Positions 22,366 through 30,505 are shown, counted from the first letter of the stretch. The stretch: 64,000 nt of DNA from Phytoactinopolyspora alkaliphila (GCF_010550695.1 NZ_JAAGOB010000007.1:62001-126000); one strand, 5' to 3'. Numbers and translations: made by a program. The notes: generated from the letters alone by a model not told the origin.

Positions 22366-23163
22366 TCAGGCGGCGATATCGTCCAGGCTGGTGAAGTGTT
22401 CGCCGTGCCGCCACAGCACGGGTCCGAGTTCGCCGTGGTGCACGATGTCGACGATCGGCAGGTCTGTGATCTCGATACCGAGGCGTTCCACCGCGCGCCG
22501 TGTGACGTCGTCGCTGAACTCGTCATCGAAGTGGAACTCGCGTTGCGAGTCGATGACCTGGCCCGGGTCTCGGGTTCCGGTGATGGTCTCGACGGTGCAT
22601 CCACAGCCGGGATGGATCGGCATCAGCTCGCCGCGGTGGTACCGCTGGGTGGAGGCCACGATGCACAGGTCGCAGTTCTTGCCTGGCCCGAGGACCCTGC
22701 GATACCCCACCACGCCCGTGCGCCGGCTCATCGACTCGCGGCCCCCGAGTTGCAGCGCAAGCTGCACGTTGGTCGCGATGGTTTGCCGTGCCCGGTCTCG
22801 GCCTTGCCGTAGCGCCCCGGCCCACTCAGCTCCTCTGGACCGAGCGGTGCGGGCTTGCACGAACGACCGCATCCACACGTCGGTGTCGGGGACACCGCCA
22901 CGGATCACACCCGGGGTCAGTCCGAGGATCTCGACAGCTTCACGGGTTTGCAGGGTAACGAGCTGCGCCAGGTACGCGTCGAGCATCGACACGGCCTGCG
23001 CCCGGGCTGCAAGGTCAACGCCTACAGCGGCGCCGATGAACGACTGGGCGTCTTGGTCGGTTGGTCCGGCCAGTTCGTCCCACAGGATCCGAATCTGCCG
23101 GTCGGCTTCACGTCGTAGCTGACGCTGGCGAGTCTCGTGGCGGCGGGTGAGAGCATTGACCAT
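22366..23163 (-). CDS. MuF-like minor head protein
   Basis: The protein has 265 residues; ATG 23163 overlaps the portal stop. The N-terminal half is helical, with RRHETRQRQLRREADRQI. The C-terminal part contains RVLGPGKNCDLCIVAST, the HRGELMPIHPGCGCTVE motif and a CxxC pair, the typical phage minor head/VG15-type signature. It is probably injected or placed inside the capsid near the portal. About 120 bp without a gene separate it from the scaffold. Confidence 0.8.
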   Translation of the reverse strand: MVNALTRRHETRQRQLRREADRQIRILWDELAGPTDQDAQSFIGAAVGVDLAARAQAVSMLDAYLAQLVTLQTREAVEILGLTPGVIRGGVPDTDVWMRSFVQARTARSRGAEWAGALRQGRDRARQTIATNVQLALQLGGRESMSRRTGVVGYRRVLGPGKNCDLCIVASTQRYHRGELMPIHPGCGCTVETITGTRDPGQVIDSQREFHFDDEFSDDVTRRAVERLGIEITDLPIVDIVHHGELGPVLWRHGEHFTSLDDIAA

Positions 23164-24659
23164 CAGGCGGCCCGATCGAGCTGGGGCTCACCTTCGGGGT
23201 CCTCGTCCTCCACCGTCCGCAGCAGCGATTCGAGGTTGCGTTGCCCCTTCGCGCGGGCGGTCTGCTGCGGCGTGTATCCGAGCTTCTCCCGCGCTTCCTC
23301 CCACGTGATCAGCCCACCGTCGAACTCCTTGATGACGCCGTCGACGAGCTGCCCGTAGGTTTGGAACTCTGGATCTGCCCACACCATCTCGCTGTCGGCT
23401 GCGGCTTCGCCGTCTCCGGCCATGATCCGCGCGATCCGGTTGGTTTCCTCCAGCGGATCACCCAACGTGAGGTGTTTGCGTCGGACCACGGCGACCAGAC
23501 CTGTCTCAGCGGACTTGATCGCATCACCTGATGGCGACTGGCCCTCCTGGAACAGGTAGTGCCGCGGAATCCGCTTAATCGTGGACAGGTCCTGCAGGTC
23601 ACGCTCGCGGCTTTTCAGGTAACCGGTGAGGTCGGTTTCGCCGAACTCGCCGAACTTGACCTTGTCACTATCGACGGTCCACAGCCGGTCCAGCCACGCG
23701 TCGAACGGCTCCACCGGCCGCATCAGCGGCTTACCGTCCGATCCCATCATGATCTCGCCGTTGGCGTCTCTGACCGGTTCTTCCTCGACCACGAGGCCGG
23801 TGGCGTAGCGCTGCTTGAACGCTGCGAACCACTGCGCAATGACCTGATTGAGGATGGTCTCGTTGATCCGGTCCTGGATGCTGGTGACGTCGGCGAGGTC
23901 GGAGTCACCACCCCAAAGCAGGTATTTCCTGGTTTTCAGCTTCGCCCGCGTCAGCCGGGGACGGTTCTCCAACGGCACGATCGGGATGCCCTTGTACCCG
24001 CCGGGGTTGCGGATCGGATCACCGTCTCGCTGCCACTGAGAACTACCGGACGGGCGCTTGAACGGCAGCAGCCAGCCCGGCAGGAACAGGTCCCCACAGT
24101 CGTTGCCGGTCCACTCGTCGACGTACATCTTCAACGCCGCGGCGCGGCGGTGCCGCGATCCCGGCTCGTTCTCGACGATGCATTGGCCGGGATCCTCGGC
24201 GGCGATGGTTGGATACTTGTCACCTTCGTGCCGCCAGATCGACATGAACGCTCGGCCCTTCGCGAACGCTGTCTCGATCGCCAGCGGCGCGTCGGCGTCC
24301 ATGTTGGACGATTGCCAGATCTTCCACGAGTCCAGGTCGGCTTTGAAGTCACTGTCCGCGCCAAGCCGGAACCCGATTGGGCGGCACCGCTCGGCGACGG
24401 CGTCGATGACGGAACCCATAAAGTTCGCGTTGGACCGCTCGAGGACGGCCTTGTACGAGTTCCACACCCGTTGGCGGATCTTCTCCGGCATCCCCGGGAA
24501 TGGGTGGTCACCGACAAAGTACCGCCACCACAGGTCCATGGTGGGGATGTCGTCCTCGATCTGGCTTTCAAGGCGGGAGATCCACCACTCCGGGGTCAGG
24601 ACCTCCGCATCGTTGGGGAGATCAGCCGCCCCACTGGGGCCACGGTTGAGGTCGTCCAC
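23163..24659 (-). CDS. Portal protein
   Basis: The protein has 498 residues, ATG 24659. It matches the SPP1 gp6-type portal: WWISRLESQIEDDIPTMDLWW, RYFVGDHPFPGM, a strand KMYVDEWTG, the crown and stem region SDLADVTSIQDRINETIL, then SPSGDAIKSAETGLVAVV. The dodecameric portal is the DNA gate at the capsid vertex. A 77-bp stretch (23824-23900) recurs, diverged, at the 3' end of the HNH gene at 29226. Confidence 0.92.
   Translation of the reverse strand: MDDLNRGPSGAADLPNDAEVLTPEWWISRLESQIEDDIPTMDLWWRYFVGDHPFPGMPEKIRQRVWNSYKAVLERSNANFMGSVIDAVAERCRPIGFRLGADSDFKADLDSWKIWQSSNMDADAPLAIETAFAKGRAFMSIWRHEGDKYPTIAAEDPGQCIVENEPGSRHRRAAALKMYVDEWTGNDCGDLFLPGWLLPFKRPSGSSQWQRDGDPIRNPGGYKGIPIVPLENRPRLTRAKLKTRKYLLWGGDSDLADVTSIQDRINETILNQVIAQWFAAFKQRYATGLVVEEEPVRDANGEIMMGSDGKPLMRPVEPFDAWLDRLWTVDSDKVKFGEFGETDLTGYLKSRERDLQDLSTIKRIPRHYLFQEGQSPSGDAIKSAETGLVAVVRRKHLTLGDPLEETNRIARIMAGDGEAAADSEMVWADPEFQTYGQLVDGVIKEFDGGLITWEEAREKLGYTPQQTARAKGQRNLESLLRTVEDEDPEGEPQLDRAA
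23824..23900 (-). repeat. Portal segment duplicated at 29230-29306 (parent copy)
   Basis: These 77 bp align without gaps to 29230-29306 with 64 identities by hand count, including 29 identical bases at 23857-23885. Both are read in the same frame. Here they encode the conserved portal segment containing TSIQDRINET. Confidence 0.85.
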
Positions 24660-24671
24660 GGTTGACCTCCC

Positions 24672-26405
24672 TCAGAAGCCGTAGGCCTTCGTCACGCGCC
24701 GCACCTTGTGTGCGCCGGCCGCTATACCGTCCAGGCGTGCCCACCAGGCCAACGCGTCTCCCACAACACCGTCGATCTTCTTAGCTGACCGGGGAGCTTC
24801 CTTACGGACGAGGACGAGCTCTTTCTGTCCTTCGGGGTCGTCGTCGAGCACTCGCGCCTTCTTCACCCGTTTGCGGGCGTTGCGGTAGTGCGCCTCGATG
24901 CGCTCGTCGCCGTCGTGGCTGTAGTCACCGGCGGGAGTGTGGATGGCCTGATGAAGCGACTGCAGCGCCGCGGCCATCTGCCGGTCGCGGTTGGTCTCCC
25001 ACTCGTGGACCCGGTCGTCGCCGTGGCGCGCCATCCATCCTCGGAGCCAGTCACGCCAGTACGCCGGGTCGTTGTAGCTGCGCCACACGTCAAACTCGGC
25101 GAACGCGGCGTCGACGGCGGCGTCGACCTCTTCCCACGGTGGTTCCCAATCGGGGTCGCCGTCGGCCTCCCAGATGCCAAGCGTGAAACAGAACCCGGAC
25201 CAGGGACCCTCTTCAAGGACGCAGCCACGCAGCACGGTCGAGTCCGGGATCCGGTGGTCCGAGGTGCCGTGGGAGCCGTCGAACCCGATCGTGATCCGTG
25301 TGCCCGCCGGCGGGCGTGGCAGGTGCCCATCCTCGGCGCGCCGTGAGCGTTCCCGCCATGTCTCGATCTCGGCCCAGTCGTCCGCGTGCTGCGACGGGCG
25401 GTTCCCGGCGTAGCGGTCTGGTTCCTCGTAGCGGCCGGCGATGATCGCCTCGGCCTCGTTCTCGAGGTCGAGGAACTGCGCCGCACCACCGGACGCCTCG
25501 GCGAGCAGCTGGATGACCTCGTCGACGTCCTTGGACGATTCCAGCGACTTCGACGACTGCCGATGGTTCACCCGCAGGCCTGGGGCGCCCTTTTCGGCCG
25601 ACTCGAACGTGGTCTCAGCGACCGAGTTCTGCCCGAGCCGGTACATCGTGGTGGTTTGGTGAATCCACGGCTCGGCGTCCTGACGTTTGAACGCGTTGCG
25701 GTGGACCGTCTTGTACATGCCGATCAGCTCGGGGAGCACGTACAGGTGCGTCTCGTCGGCGATGACGTGAGTTTCTTTGCCGCCGTCCTTCGAAGCGCTC
25801 GACGCGGTCGAGTAGCGGATCTCGCCGCCATCAGGCAGGTACACCCTCGTCGCGGTCTGCCAGTCTCGCCCGGCGTCGATATTCGGGAATGCGCGCCGGA
25901 GCACCGCGGTGCTGGTTTCCGGGTGCAGGGCGTAGGCCATGCCCCGGAATGTCTGCCCAGCCTGGTTCTCCTCGGTGGCAAGACACCGGATGAACGGGTA
26001 CCGGATCGGCCGAGCAGCGGGGCTGCCGTCGGCGCGCCACCCGTCGAAGCGAACCTCGCCGAGGGCTTCGGCTGTCCCTACCTGACCGGCGAGGCCGGAT
26101 TTCGACCAGCCTTTGCGCCGTGACAGCAGATACTCGTTGTAGGCGCGTCGGACCCGCAGGAACGCCCGGCATTTCCAGCACCGCCACGGTGCCGCTTCAT
26201 CATCGAGCTGTTCGGCCGGCTGGACCGTGTGGCAGTCCACGCACCGGGGACGCGGTCGCAGCCGGTACATGTCCAGGACGACCGCGGCGCGCTCGGTGTC
26301 GACCCAGATGTCGATCGGCTGGCCTTGGACATCGCCCGGCCCATGCACAAGGTAGTGCTCGATCCAGTCGATAACACCGACGCCGAGGGAGACGATCGGC
26401 GCCAT
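24672..26405 (-). CDS. terL: Terminase large subunit with zinc knuckle
   Basis: The protein has 577 residues. ATG 26405 overlaps the small-subunit stop. The ATPase domain has a Walker-A-like RRKGWSKSG (96-104) and Walker B VIADET (214-219). The nuclease domain opens with TIGFDGSHGTSD (D376). Unusually, residues 55-79 carry two CxxC pairs (CVDC and CWKC) before the Walker A loop. The packaging motor docks on the portal and cuts the concatemer. Confidence 0.9.
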   Translation of the reverse strand: MAPIVSLGVGVIDWIEHYLVHGPGDVQGQPIDIWVDTERAAVVLDMYRLRPRPRCVDCHTVQPAEQLDDEAAPWRCWKCRAFLRVRRAYNEYLLSRRKGWSKSGLAGQVGTAEALGEVRFDGWRADGSPAARPIRYPFIRCLATEENQAGQTFRGMAYALHPETSTAVLRRAFPNIDAGRDWQTATRVYLPDGGEIRYSTASSASKDGGKETHVIADETHLYVLPELIGMYKTVHRNAFKRQDAEPWIHQTTTMYRLGQNSVAETTFESAEKGAPGLRVNHRQSSKSLESSKDVDEVIQLLAEASGGAAQFLDLENEAEAIIAGRYEEPDRYAGNRPSQHADDWAEIETWRERSRRAEDGHLPRPPAGTRITIGFDGSHGTSDHRIPDSTVLRGCVLEEGPWSGFCFTLGIWEADGDPDWEPPWEEVDAAVDAAFAEFDVWRSYNDPAYWRDWLRGWMARHGDDRVHEWETNRDRQMAAALQSLHQAIHTPAGDYSHDGDERIEAHYRNARKRVKKARVLDDDPEGQKELVLVRKEAPRSAKKIDGVVGDALAWWARLDGIAAGAHKVRRVTKAYGF

Positions 26406-26878
26406 CAGTCACCAGATGCGGCAGCGAAAGCCGCTCGCCGACGTGCGGCGACCTCGTCCGGCACCTCCTCCGGTTGCGCCTGGGTGGACGACTCGGCCTC
26501 GTTCGGTTCGTCCCCGGGCACACCGATCACCCACTTCAGCTCGGCCATGCCTTTGGCTGTCAGACCGAACTGGCCGGCGAGCTGGCGCATCTCGACCTGA
26601 TCACGAACTGACAGACGGCCGCGGAAGTAGTCGTCGTACATCGCCGCGAGCCGCGACAGCTCCCACACGGCAGTGTCTTCGTGCCACTGTGTGGCCTGGG
26701 GGGATCGCCACCAGGATTTCCACAGGTCGCGGGTAATGCCGAGCGGTCGCCGTTTCGGGCCCATGCGCAGCGGCGGAACGGGTCCGTCTCGGCCGTCCTC
26801 GGGCAGGTGGGTCCGCTCGGCAATCTTGACCGGCACGTTCCTTCGGCGCCGGTTCGCGGAATACTCGGGTCCAGGCAT
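26405..26878 (-). CDS. terS: Terminase small subunit
   Basis: The protein has 157 residues, ATG 26878. It has a basic N-terminus (ANRRRRNVPVK), a helical core (WKSWWRSPQATQW, AVWELSRLAAMYDDYF) and RQLAGQFGLTAKGMAELKW, which is the sequence style of actinophage small terminases. Directly upstream of, and overlapping, the large subunit, it would recognise the packaging site and regulate the motor. Confidence 0.82.
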   Translation of the reverse strand: MPGPEYSANRRRRNVPVKIAERTHLPEDGRDGPVPPLRMGPKRRPLGITRDLWKSWWRSPQATQWHEDTAVWELSRLAAMYDDYFRGRLSVRDQVEMRQLAGQFGLTAKGMAELKWVIGVPGDEPNEAESSTQAQPEEVPDEVAARRRAAFAAASGD

Positions 26879-27088
26879 CGCTACCCTCCAGGGGCAGTCA
26901 GCGGGGAGGGCCAGCCGCCAGGGCCAGCCATGATCATTTGGGGAAATCGGAACCCGTACACCGGCAGAAGCCCTGCCCGCTACGGTCTCTGGGCGTTCGC
27001 TTCAGGGGTGGTACCCCACCCCTCTGACCTGCGGAAACGTGTCGGCTTCGGTGAGCTTCAAGCGTCTCGAGGTTCACGTTTGCTCTGG
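26879..27088. other. Intergenic region before the terminase, candidate packaging region
   Basis: These 210 bp between HNH and terS contain no credible gene. The only open frame (26934-27188 minus) overlaps the HNH gene and has no ribosome site. A cos or pac site is often near terS, but I cannot identify one here. Confidence 0.35.
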
Positions 27089-27502
27089 TCAGAGCGTTGG
27101 ACCACTGCGCCATTTCGGCAGTATGCGTCCGTTGCTGTCGCGTTGAACGTCGTTCTTGAGCGTCTTTCGCGAATGATGTTTCTGACAAAGGAACTGAATG
27201 TTCGACGGGTGGTTGTTGGTGGCATCACCGTCGATGTGCTCACGGTGCAGACCTGTGGTCACAACGCATCCCGGCTCAGCACATGTGCGACCGTCAGCGA
27301 GATCACGGTCCCGGGCCTCCCGGTGGGCGGTGCCATACCCCCGCCTGGCGGGGCTAGGTCGCGCGCCGTCGACCCGTTTACGTTGGGCTGCCAGGTGACG
27401 GCTGCACAGCCCGGAACGGTCCGAGGTGAGTTCCGGGCACCGGTCAGGGTCCCCATGGTCCCCGGGTAGGTGGGCGCATGGGCGGGGGCGTCGGGCGGGC
27501 AT
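27089..27502 (-). CDS. HNH endonuclease next to terminase
   Basis: The protein has 137 residues, ATG 27502. Cysteines CAHL and CSRHL at the N-terminus are followed by the HNH core: CAEPGCVVTTGLHREHIDGD, then NNHPSNIQFLCQKHHSRKT. The histidine, asparagine and CxxxH residues of the beta-beta-alpha metal fold are all present. HNH proteins beside terminase genes are known in HK97-like and actinophages to stimulate terminase cleavage. That role is likely here. Confidence 0.82.
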   Translation of the reverse strand: MPARRPRPCAHLPGDHGDPDRCPELTSDRSGLCSRHLAAQRKRVDGARPSPARRGYGTAHREARDRDLADGRTCAEPGCVVTTGLHREHIDGDATNNHPSNIQFLCQKHHSRKTLKNDVQRDSNGRILPKWRSGPTL

Positions 27503-27520
27503 GGGTGGGCCGGTATGTGC

Positions 27521-27838
27521 CTACGGGTGGGCGGTCACTAGCCACGCCCCATCAGCGCGGCGGGTGAGGTAGGCCAGCCACCCGTCAGGCATCCCCGCCT
27601 GGAGTGCGGCGGTGATCTGCCGGCCACGCCTGCGGGTGAACACCACCACCTGGGCGACATCACCGTGGTTGACCATGCAGATCTCGTCGCTTTCCAGAGG
27701 GATCCCGAGCGCCTTGCGTAACGCGAGGTTTCGTTCCCCGCCCCACGGCATCGTCAGGGCGTCCGCGATGCGGATGTCTGCGGGGACGGCGTTGTACGCG
27801 TCGATGACGGCCTGCTGGGTGGCGTCAGTCAGATCCAC
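27521..27838 (-). CDS. Hypothetical protein before the packaging module, 105 residues
   Basis: GTG 27838 follows GAGGTGGTGATCCC. The sequence (LTDATQQAVIDAYNAV, RIADALTMPWGGERNLALRKALGI, then VVVFTRRRGRQITAALQAG) is mixed alpha/beta and soluble. It is separated from the upstream gene by a strong terminator, so the late transcript may start just before it, although I see no clear promoter. Function unknown. Confidence 0.55.
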   Translation of the reverse strand: MDLTDATQQAVIDAYNAVPADIRIADALTMPWGGERNLALRKALGIPLESDEICMVNHGDVAQVVVFTRRRGRQITAALQAGMPDGWLAYLTRRADGAWLVTAHP

Positions 27839-27862
27839 GGGATCACCACCTCGGACATGCGT

Positions 27863-27887
27863 AAGCCCCGCTGCGTTGGCGGGGCTT
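27863..27887 (-). terminator. Terminator between early and late regions
   Basis: AAGCCCCGC (27863-27871) pairs perfectly with GCGGGGCTT (27879-27887), loop TGCGTTG. It lies after the gene ending at 27966 and before the gene starting at 27838, and so divides early from late transcription. Confidence 0.75.
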
Positions 27888-27965
27888 CATGCCACCTCTT
27901 GCGAGGATGACAGTTCACAGTGTGACAGCCCAGCCCATGGGGGTGCAACTCGACACGCGACCAGG

Positions 27966-28766
27966 TCATGACGCCTTCGCCTTGTTGCGTCGCTGCTCCT
28001 CAGCCGCGGCCAGGTCGAGGACGTCACCCAACCTGTAGGTGGGTCGGCCTTGCTCGTCGGAGCCGCGGCGGATGAGCCGGCCACGAGACGCCCACTGTCG
28101 TACCCGGTCGGCTCGGACCTGGGTATCCAGCCACGTCACGGCGCGGGCGATCTCGGCGGCTGTCATGAGGGTGTTCTCGGCGTGCTGGCGCAGTATCTCG
28201 CGTCGCCACGCTACGTCGTAGTGGGCGCCGCACACACGGCACGTGACGATGGACTTGCCGGGCAGTGCGTAGAGCCACTCTGGGCACTCTCCTTTCGGGG
28301 TTCGTGCCGAGCAGATCCCTGCAAACAAGCCCTCTGCTGGTCGGTCGATGACTTTCAGCGCACGGCGCGTGTGGCGATGCAGTGTGTTCGCGAACTCGCC
28401 AACGTCGGGGTGGTCCAGGAGCCGGTTGATGCGGGCATGCATCCACCGTCCGATGCCGGGAAGACCGCCCGTGGGGAGCGGCTCGACGTGGTCCCAGATC
28501 GCCATCGTCCAGGTCCACATCGCCCCAACGAACGCGGCCTGTACTCGGGCTACACGGTCGTCCCACGGCACGGGTGTCTCGCTGCTTCGACCGCCGGATC
28601 CCAAGACGGCCTGCCGAGTCCTGGCCAGGTCGAGGTCGTCCCCGATCGAGGGAAGCTCAGCGACCTCACGGACCATGCGCTCCTCACAGCTGCGCTCCTT
28701 CGTGTGGCACAGCGCCGAACCGCTCGTTGGCCGGCCACACCCCGCCGCGCACATCTGCTGATTCAC
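27966..28766 (-). CDS. Zinc-finger / HTH DNA-binding protein
   Basis: The protein has 266 residues. GTG 28766 overlaps the previous stop as GTGA; the longer frame is a shadow. An N-terminal cysteine cluster (CAAGC, LCHTKERSC) is followed by a helical domain, a CRVCG motif, and a C-terminal MerR-like HTH (MTAAEIARAVTWLDTQVRADRVRQWASRG, split by a turn, then RPTYRLGDVLDLA). It probably binds DNA. It is the last gene of the early operon and could control the late genes after the terminator; this is inference. Confidence 0.65.
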   Translation of the reverse strand: MNQQMCAAGCGRPTSGSALCHTKERSCEERMVREVAELPSIGDDLDLARTRQAVLGSGGRSSETPVPWDDRVARVQAAFVGAMWTWTMAIWDHVEPLPTGGLPGIGRWMHARINRLLDHPDVGEFANTLHRHTRRALKVIDRPAEGLFAGICSARTPKGECPEWLYALPGKSIVTCRVCGAHYDVAWRREILRQHAENTLMTAAEIARAVTWLDTQVRADRVRQWASRGRLIRRGSDEQGRPTYRLGDVLDLAAAEEQRRNKAKAS

Positions 28767-29002
28767 TCGTCCTCCTGGTTGTCGCATCGGTTGAACCACC
28801 GCTGTGCCATGGCGAGTAGCCCCATGGATGCGTGCACAGGCTGCATCTCGGGCGTGATGTAGCTGTAGCTGGTGGCGTCGCCGTCCTCCGGCATCGCGGC
28901 GGCAGCAATGATGATCCATCCCGTAACGAAGCTCCCGTCATCCTCGTCAGCGACGTGAGCGCGCAGAGCTTCCTCAAGCGCTCGGGCGGTCTCTGCACTC
29001 AT
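28763..29002 (-). CDS. DUF7213-like small protein
   Basis: The protein has 79 residues, ATG 29002. It has an N-terminal acidic helix (ETARALEEALRAHVADEDDG), a hydrophobic strand GWIIIAAAAMPEDG, then SYSYITPEMQPVHASMGLL and a final AQRWFNRC. This pattern resembles short actinophage proteins in DUF7213. It overlaps genes on both sides by 4 bp. Function unknown. Confidence 0.6.
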   Translation of the reverse strand: MSAETARALEEALRAHVADEDDGSFVTGWIIIAAAAMPEDGDATSYSYITPEMQPVHASMGLLAMAQRWFNRCDNQEDE

Positions 29003-29229
29003 CGGTGGGTGTCCTCTGCTCGGCGGTTGGTGATGGTGTCACGGGTGGCGCTGCCTCTGCGTACAGCTCGTGGGAGATGGCCGAGGTGCCAGAACTGCCC
29101 GCACCGGTACGCGTTGAGCCGGCCAGCCCACGGTTGTTGCTTCGCGGCCTGTCGGGCGTCGCGCCGAGATCCATAGCGGACCTTGCCGCAGTCGGGGCAG
29201 GTGGACAGGCGAAGATCCGACGCGCTCAT
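28999..29229 (-). CDS. 76-residue zinc-binding protein
   Basis: ATG 29229 overlaps the HNH stop as ATGA. The protein begins with CPDCGKVRYGSRRDARQAAK, then LNAYRCGQFWHLGHL. The CxxC, later C and H fit a single zinc site seen in small actinophage proteins of this form. The ATGA overlaps at both ends support expression. Function unknown. Confidence 0.6.
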   Translation of the reverse strand: MSASDLRLSTCPDCGKVRYGSRRDARQAAKQQPWAGRLNAYRCGQFWHLGHLPRAVRRGSATRDTITNRRAEDTHR

Positions 29230-29783
29230 CCGAACCACCGTGCGATGGCCTCGTTCAGGAGCGTCTCGTTGATCCGGTCCTGGATGCTGGTCAGGTCTGC
29301 GAGGTCCTCGGTCGGTGAGGCGTCGAGGTATGCCAGTGCCTGCTCGATTCGGCCGTCGTCGCAGAGGACGACCCAGCCGTAAAACGTCGCGATGGGCACG
29401 CTGGCGGGGTTGACGTTGCGGCCTCGGATCTTCCACCCCGCCCGGTACGCCCATTCTGGGTGTTCCTCGACGTGACGGTGGCAGGCTTCGCAGAGCGTGA
29501 CGAGATTCGCTGGGCGGTTCAAGCTGGCGTCGGAGGAGCCGCCCATGCCGCGTGCGATGCGGTGATGGACCTGCAGCGCGTCGATGCTGTGGCAGCGTAG
29601 GCAGCCGCCGTCACGCTCGAGGACCTGGTCCCGGGTGCTCTGGGTTGGGCCCGTGTAGCGGGGCCGGGGCTTCCGGATCGGTACCTGGCGGATCGGCAGC
29701 CCGCTGGTGAGTTCCCCGGAACGCGACATCGGTGTCGACCGCTTCAGCGGGGTTTGGCGTTGCAGCGGCTTGCGGCGTTTCAC
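29226..29783 (-). CDS. HNH endonuclease with portal-derived C-terminal tail
   Basis: The protein has 185 residues, ATG 29783. A basic N-terminus (KRRKPLQRQTPLKR) precedes an HNH core: DGGCLRCHSIDALQVHHRIAR, then NLVTLCEACHRHVEEHPE. All zinc and metal ligands are present. The last 25 residues, containing TSIQDRINET, are not part of the family: 19 of 25 match the phage's own portal. The gene therefore seems to be fused in frame to a fragment of another portal gene. It lies in the early operon with 4-bp overlaps. Confidence 0.8.
   Translation of the reverse strand: MKRRKPLQRQTPLKRSTPMSRSGELTSGLPIRQVPIRKPRPRYTGPTQSTRDQVLERDGGCLRCHSIDALQVHHRIARGMGGSSDASLNRPANLVTLCEACHRHVEEHPEWAYRAGWKIRGRNVNPASVPIATFYGWVVLCDDGRIEQALAYLDASPTEDLADLTSIQDRINETLLNEAIARWFG
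29230..29306 (-). repeat. Portal-derived segment fused to the HNH gene
   Basis: This is an ungapped 77-bp match to portal bases 23824-23900 (64 identities, hand count), ending at the HNH stop codon. The frame is preserved. It is diverged by about 17 percent, so the source was a related phage or an old duplication. Confidence 0.85.
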
Positions 29784-30478
29784 GCGGTCCTCCGGGCGGC
29801 TCGGATCTTCTGGCGGGCAGCGGCGAGAGCGGCCTCGACGTCGGGAGGTCGGTCCTCCGTGGCGACCGCGCGGTCACGGCCGCGGCGGAACTCGTCGAGG
29901 GCAGCGCGGTCACGTGCACGGCGGGCCGCAGCTCGGCGGAGTCGCTCACGTTCTGCGGCTTGGCGGGTCGTTGTGCCGCAGCCGCGGCAGTTCGGCGCTG
30001 AGGTGAAGCCGTGGCGGGGGCAGTCGCCCACCGCGTCAGCGGGGGGTTGGGGGGGGAAAGCTTTTGGAGTTAGGGAAGGGGTCCGCTGGGCCGGACCCTT
30101 ACCGGACCCTTTCTCGGGTATTGGGTCCGGTGTGCCGGACGCTTTCTCGCCACCGATTGGGTCCAGTGGGGCGGACCCTTCCTCGTGGCTGTCGAGCGGG
30201 CCGTGCTCGGCGCAGCACCCGCCCGGCATCACAACGTACTCAGCGCGCCGGCCGCGATAGCCCGCAGACACCTTCACCAACAAGCCCGCGTCGACCAGCC
30301 CGGCGACGATCTCCAACGTTCTGGACTTCCCGACACCGGCCCACCGTTGAACGTTCTCCAGGCCCGGCATCGCCACACGCGTGTGCTTGTCCGCTGAGTC
30401 AGCGAACGCCATCAGGACCAACTTGGTCGACGGCGGCAAGTCGATCAGCGCGGCACGCTCAATCAAATGAATGCTCAT
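29780..30478 (-). CDS. Winged-helix protein, replication-initiator candidate
   Basis: The protein has 232 residues, ATG 30478. Residues 1-90 form a winged helix: LIERAALIDLPPSTKLVLMAF split by a turn, GLENVQRWAGVGKSRTLEIVAGL, then GLLVKVSAGYRGR. The middle is a low-complexity linker encoded by an array of GGGTCC palindromes (30079-30181). A CPRHGF/CRGCG zinc-like pair and an arginine-rich coiled coil follow. An N-terminal DNA-binding domain with repeats inside the gene recalls lambda O and its internal origin, so a role in replication is inferred. No helicase or polymerase is encoded. Confidence 0.6.
   Translation of the reverse strand: MSIHLIERAALIDLPPSTKLVLMAFADSADKHTRVAMPGLENVQRWAGVGKSRTLEIVAGLVDAGLLVKVSAGYRGRRAEYVVMPGGCCAEHGPLDSHEEGSAPLDPIGGEKASGTPDPIPEKGSGKGPAQRTPSLTPKAFPPQPPADAVGDCPRHGFTSAPNCRGCGTTTRQAAERERLRRAAARRARDRAALDEFRRGRDRAVATEDRPPDVEAALAAARQKIRAARRTA
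30079..30181 (-). repeat. Three imperfect GGGTCCG..CGGACCC palindromes (iteron-like)
   Basis: GGGTCCGCTGGGCCGGACCC starts at 30079, a GGGTCCGGTGTGCCGGACGC copy at 30123 and a GGGTCCAGTGGGGCGGACCC copy at 30159. CCGGACCC (30102-30109) and GGGTCCGG (30123-30130) make a further inverted pair. The spacing is 44 and 36 bp. They lie inside the winged-helix gene and may be an origin or operators. Confidence 0.6.
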
Positions 30479-30492
30479 GCGCACCCTGCCTG

Positions 30493-30498
30493 TACAGT
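30493..30498 (+). promoter_or_regulatory. Leaderless -10 (TACAGT) for the membrane gene at 30506
   Basis: TACAGT is followed by 7 nt and the ATG, with no ribosome site. The whole promoter lies within 27 bp between divergent start codons (30478 minus, 30506 plus). Confidence 0.55.
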
Positions 30499-30505
30499 TC
30501 CCGTC

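Noticed and set aside
27040-27130. tRNA-like stretch on the minus strand (GGCGCAGTGGTCCAACGC then CTCTGACCAGAG)
   Set aside because: It resembles a D arm, but the anticodon arm would have a 2-nt loop and no 3' acceptor strand or T arm fits. It may be a tRNA remnant or chance.
26934-27188. 84-codon minus-strand frame between terS and HNH
   Set aside because: It overlaps the HNH gene by 100 bp, lacks a ribosome site and has no recognisable features.
29780-30178. GGGTCC repeats considered as a CRISPR array
   Set aside because: Only three imperfect copies with unequal spacing, and they lie inside a coding frame. No cas genes are nearby.
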